Positions 62,510 through 64,000 of a stretch of DNA of 64,000 bases are shown piece by piece. Every line of letters starts with the position of its first letter. The stretch's first letter is position 1. The stretch is from Alistipes sp. Marseille-P5061 (GTDB lineage Bacteria > Bacteroidota > Bacteroidia > Bacteroidales > Rikenellaceae), in contig NZ_LT985749.1 of NCBI RefSeq assembly GCF_900290115.1, positions 84,230-148,229 of the forward strand, in the 5' to 3' direction. The notes under the pieces were generated by a model. It had not been told where the DNA came from, ran no database searches, and saw only the letters and a program-made list of their open reading frames with translations. Made by a program: the position numbers and the translations under genes.

Positions 62510-64000
62510 GGTCTGTCGTTCTCTACGAATACCTTGACGTTGGCCACCTTCGTGCGCACGCGCAGCCATGCGGCGAGCGACTCACGGTCGATGTGCTGCG
62601 TCGAATCGGCGGGCGAGACGACACAGACGAGCGTCGTGTCGCGCGGCTGGCCGTCGACTCCGAAGGTGATGCCCTTGGTGAGCGACACCGCCGCCACGTT
62701 GCGGACCACCACCCCGGCCTCGCGCGAGATATCCTCCACGGCGACGTTCGTCACCCGGTAGCGGGCCAACTGCGAGCGCATCTGCTCGATTTGGGCGTTC
62801 TTCTCCCCGAGCAGCTCGAGGTAGCTCTTCTGGAGCGTCGCCATGTCCAGCCGGTCGCTGTTGTCGGCCTGGCGGACCACCAGCTCGGCATCCTCCAGTC
62901 CGCGGAAGCCGGCCAGCTGCGCCCGGGCGTTCTCGATGACCTCGTCGCCGAGCGTCTCGCCCAGCAGCACCAGCTCAATCTGCGAGGGATGGCTGCCGCG
63001 GGCGTAGTGCTTGTTGCACTCGATGACGCGCGTATGGGGGAAGTTGAAGACCCGCGAGACGTACTTGTCGGCCGCCGCCTCGAAGAGCGAGACCCGCACC
63101 ATGCGGAAGCCCACGAAGACGCTCGGGATGAAGGTGATGAGCGTGATGAACATCATCAGCCGCTTGACGTTGCGCTCGCGGACCTTGTCGATAAAGACCT
63201 TCTTCTCGTACTTGAGGAAGCGCACCATGAGGTAGGTGGCCAGGGCGATGAAGACCGAGTTGATGAAGAAGAGGTAGAAGGCCCCGATGAAGAAGCGCGG
63301 CTGCCCCATCGCCACGCCGTAGCCCGTCGTGCAGAGGGGAGGGATGAGCGCCGTGGCAATCGCCACGCCGGGGATGACCGTCGAGGTGCGGTCGCGCCGC
63401 GACTGGGCGACGATGCCCGCCAGACCGCCGAACAGGGCGATGAGCACGTCGTAGGTCGTCGGGACGGTGCGCGCCAGCAGCTCGCTCTGCGCCGTCCCGA
63501 TGGGCGAGATGAGGAAGTAGAGCGTCGAGGTGATGATGGCGACGATGAACATCAGCGCATAGTTGCGCAGCGAGCGCTTGAGCAGCTCGAAGTCGTTGAT
63601 GCCCAGCGAGAGGCCGATGCCCATGATGGGGCCCATGATGGGCGAGATGAGCATCGCGCCGATGATGACGGCCGCCGAGTTGACGTTGAGTCCCAGCGAG
63701 GCAATCATCGTGGCGAAAATCAGCACCCAGAGGTTCACGCCGCGGAACTCGACCCCCTTGGCGATGTTGGCCACCACCTCGTCGCGCTGCGCCTTGTCGT
63801 CATCCTCGAGGCTGAAGCGGTCGCTCAGGTAGTCGCGCAGCGAGGCGAGCCACACTCCGAAGGCCCGGCGCTGGCGCCCGCCGCGGCTCCTCTGCGGCCC
63901 CGAGGTGGCGCCGCCGTTTGCGGTATTTGCGTTACCTGCGGGATTTTCCGTATTCCCCGCGTTTCCCGTATTTTCCGTGTTTCCCGTGTTTTCGGTATTT
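62506..64000 (-). CDS. DUF389 membrane protein, 5' end outside the window
   Basis: The frame is open to the right edge, so the start is unseen; an apparent GTG at 63855 is probably internal. The DUF389 part (about 449 residues after that point) has several helices: VLIFATMIASLGLNVNSAAV, then IIGAMLISPIMGPIMGIGLS, then GVAIATALIPPLCTTGYGVA. A soluble C-terminal domain contains HTRVIECNKHYARGSHPSQI. Upstream, about 50 residues are NTGNTEN-type low complexity. The function is unknown. It is the first visible gene of a three-gene envelope cluster. Confidence 0.85.
   Translation of the reverse strand, partial: NTENTGNTENTGNAGNTENPAGNANTANGGATSGPQRSRGGRQRRAFGVWLASLRDYLSDRFSLEDDDKAQRDEVVANIAKGVEFRGVNLWVLIFATMIASLGLNVNSAAVIIGAMLISPIMGPIMGIGLSLGINDFELLKRSLRNYALMFIVAIITSTLYFLISPIGTAQSELLARTVPTTYDVLIALFGGLAGIVAQSRRDRTSTVIPGVAIATALIPPLCTTGYGVAMGQPRFFIGAFYLFFINSVFIALATYLMVRFLKYEKKVFIDKVRERNVKRLMMFITLITFIPSVFVGFRMVRVSLFEAAADKYVSRVFNFPHTRVIECNKHYARGSHPSQIELVLLGETLGDEVIENARAQLAGFRGLEDAELVVRQADNSDRLDMATLQKSYLELLGEKNAQIEQMRSQLARYRVTNVAVEDISREAGVVVRNVAAVSLTKGITFGVDGQPRDTTLVCVVSPADSTQHIDRESLAAWLRVRTKVANVKVFVENDRP

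Overview
The window looks like the chromosome of a GC-rich gut Bacteroidales. Alistipes or another member of the Rikenellaceae is my best guess, inferred and not proven. The evidence is a SusC/SusD polysaccharide-utilisation locus, a Bacteroides-type (CTnDOT-like) tra/mob conjugation module, many sites matching the Bacteroidetes -7 promoter element TAnnTTTG, and housekeeping genes typical of the phylum (glnS, guaA, guaB, panB, fbp). Regions differ sharply in base composition. Housekeeping, tra and SusCD genes are GC-rich, while 31.8-33.2 kb and 37.7-45.9 kb are AT-rich, which suggests separate acquisition.

Layout. (1) 1-6.0 kb, minus strand: a small peptide locus with a double-glycine-leader precursor, a fused degenerate-C39/VKOR/thioredoxin membrane protein, a DUF4369 protein cut by the window edge, a DUF3244 secreted protein, a TPR/HTH membrane regulator and an RteC-like protein. 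(2) 6.05-6.55 kb: a strongly structured intergenic RNA candidate (6S-like rod) and a duplicated 33-bp sequence. (3) 6.57-18.57 kb: a polysaccharide-utilisation locus with ECF sigma factor, FecR anti-sigma, SusC (with STN domain), SusD, three surface lipoproteins (one a catalytically dead GH18) and a GH18 endo-beta-N-acetylglucosaminidase. The order resembles the Bacteroides high-mannose N-glycan locus. (4) 18.58-31.8 kb: relaxase genes mobB/mobA, a probable oriT, then a tra operon running from a ParA-like gene through traN. The coupling protein gene mobC, traO-traQ and an integrase are not in the window. (5) 31.8-45.9 kb: an accessory region with a Fic AMPylase, ArdC antirestriction, a ParB-like protein, a complete-looking retron (candidate msr-msd RNA, small protein, XRE regulator and reverse transcriptase), excisionase-like HTH genes, decayed coding sequence, an IS1182-like insertion sequence inside an already broken FYSWQSD-domain gene, and an NYN-domain protein. 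(6) 45.9-64 kb: core chromosome with a lipoprotein, a porin, an exonuclease, guaB-(Ala/Arg-rich membrane protein)-guaA, panB, a SpoU methyltransferase, an outer-membrane-like protein, glnS, fbp, and an envelope cluster (DUF389 protein, lipid A-type acyltransferase, glycosyltransferase). Its spacers carry several GC-rich tandem repeats.

How it works together. The sigma/FecR/SusC-STN trio should sense the glycan and switch on the locus that binds, cleaves and imports N-glycans. The tra module should build a type IV secretion channel, but as seen it is incomplete. The retron, Fic, ArdC, NYN and broken FYSWQSD genes form a defence or mobile-element cargo zone. The retron is the most interesting system here. 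Its RT carries the retron hallmarks NAxxH and a VTG-like ITG, and a highly structured promoter-driven RNA segment lies directly upstream.
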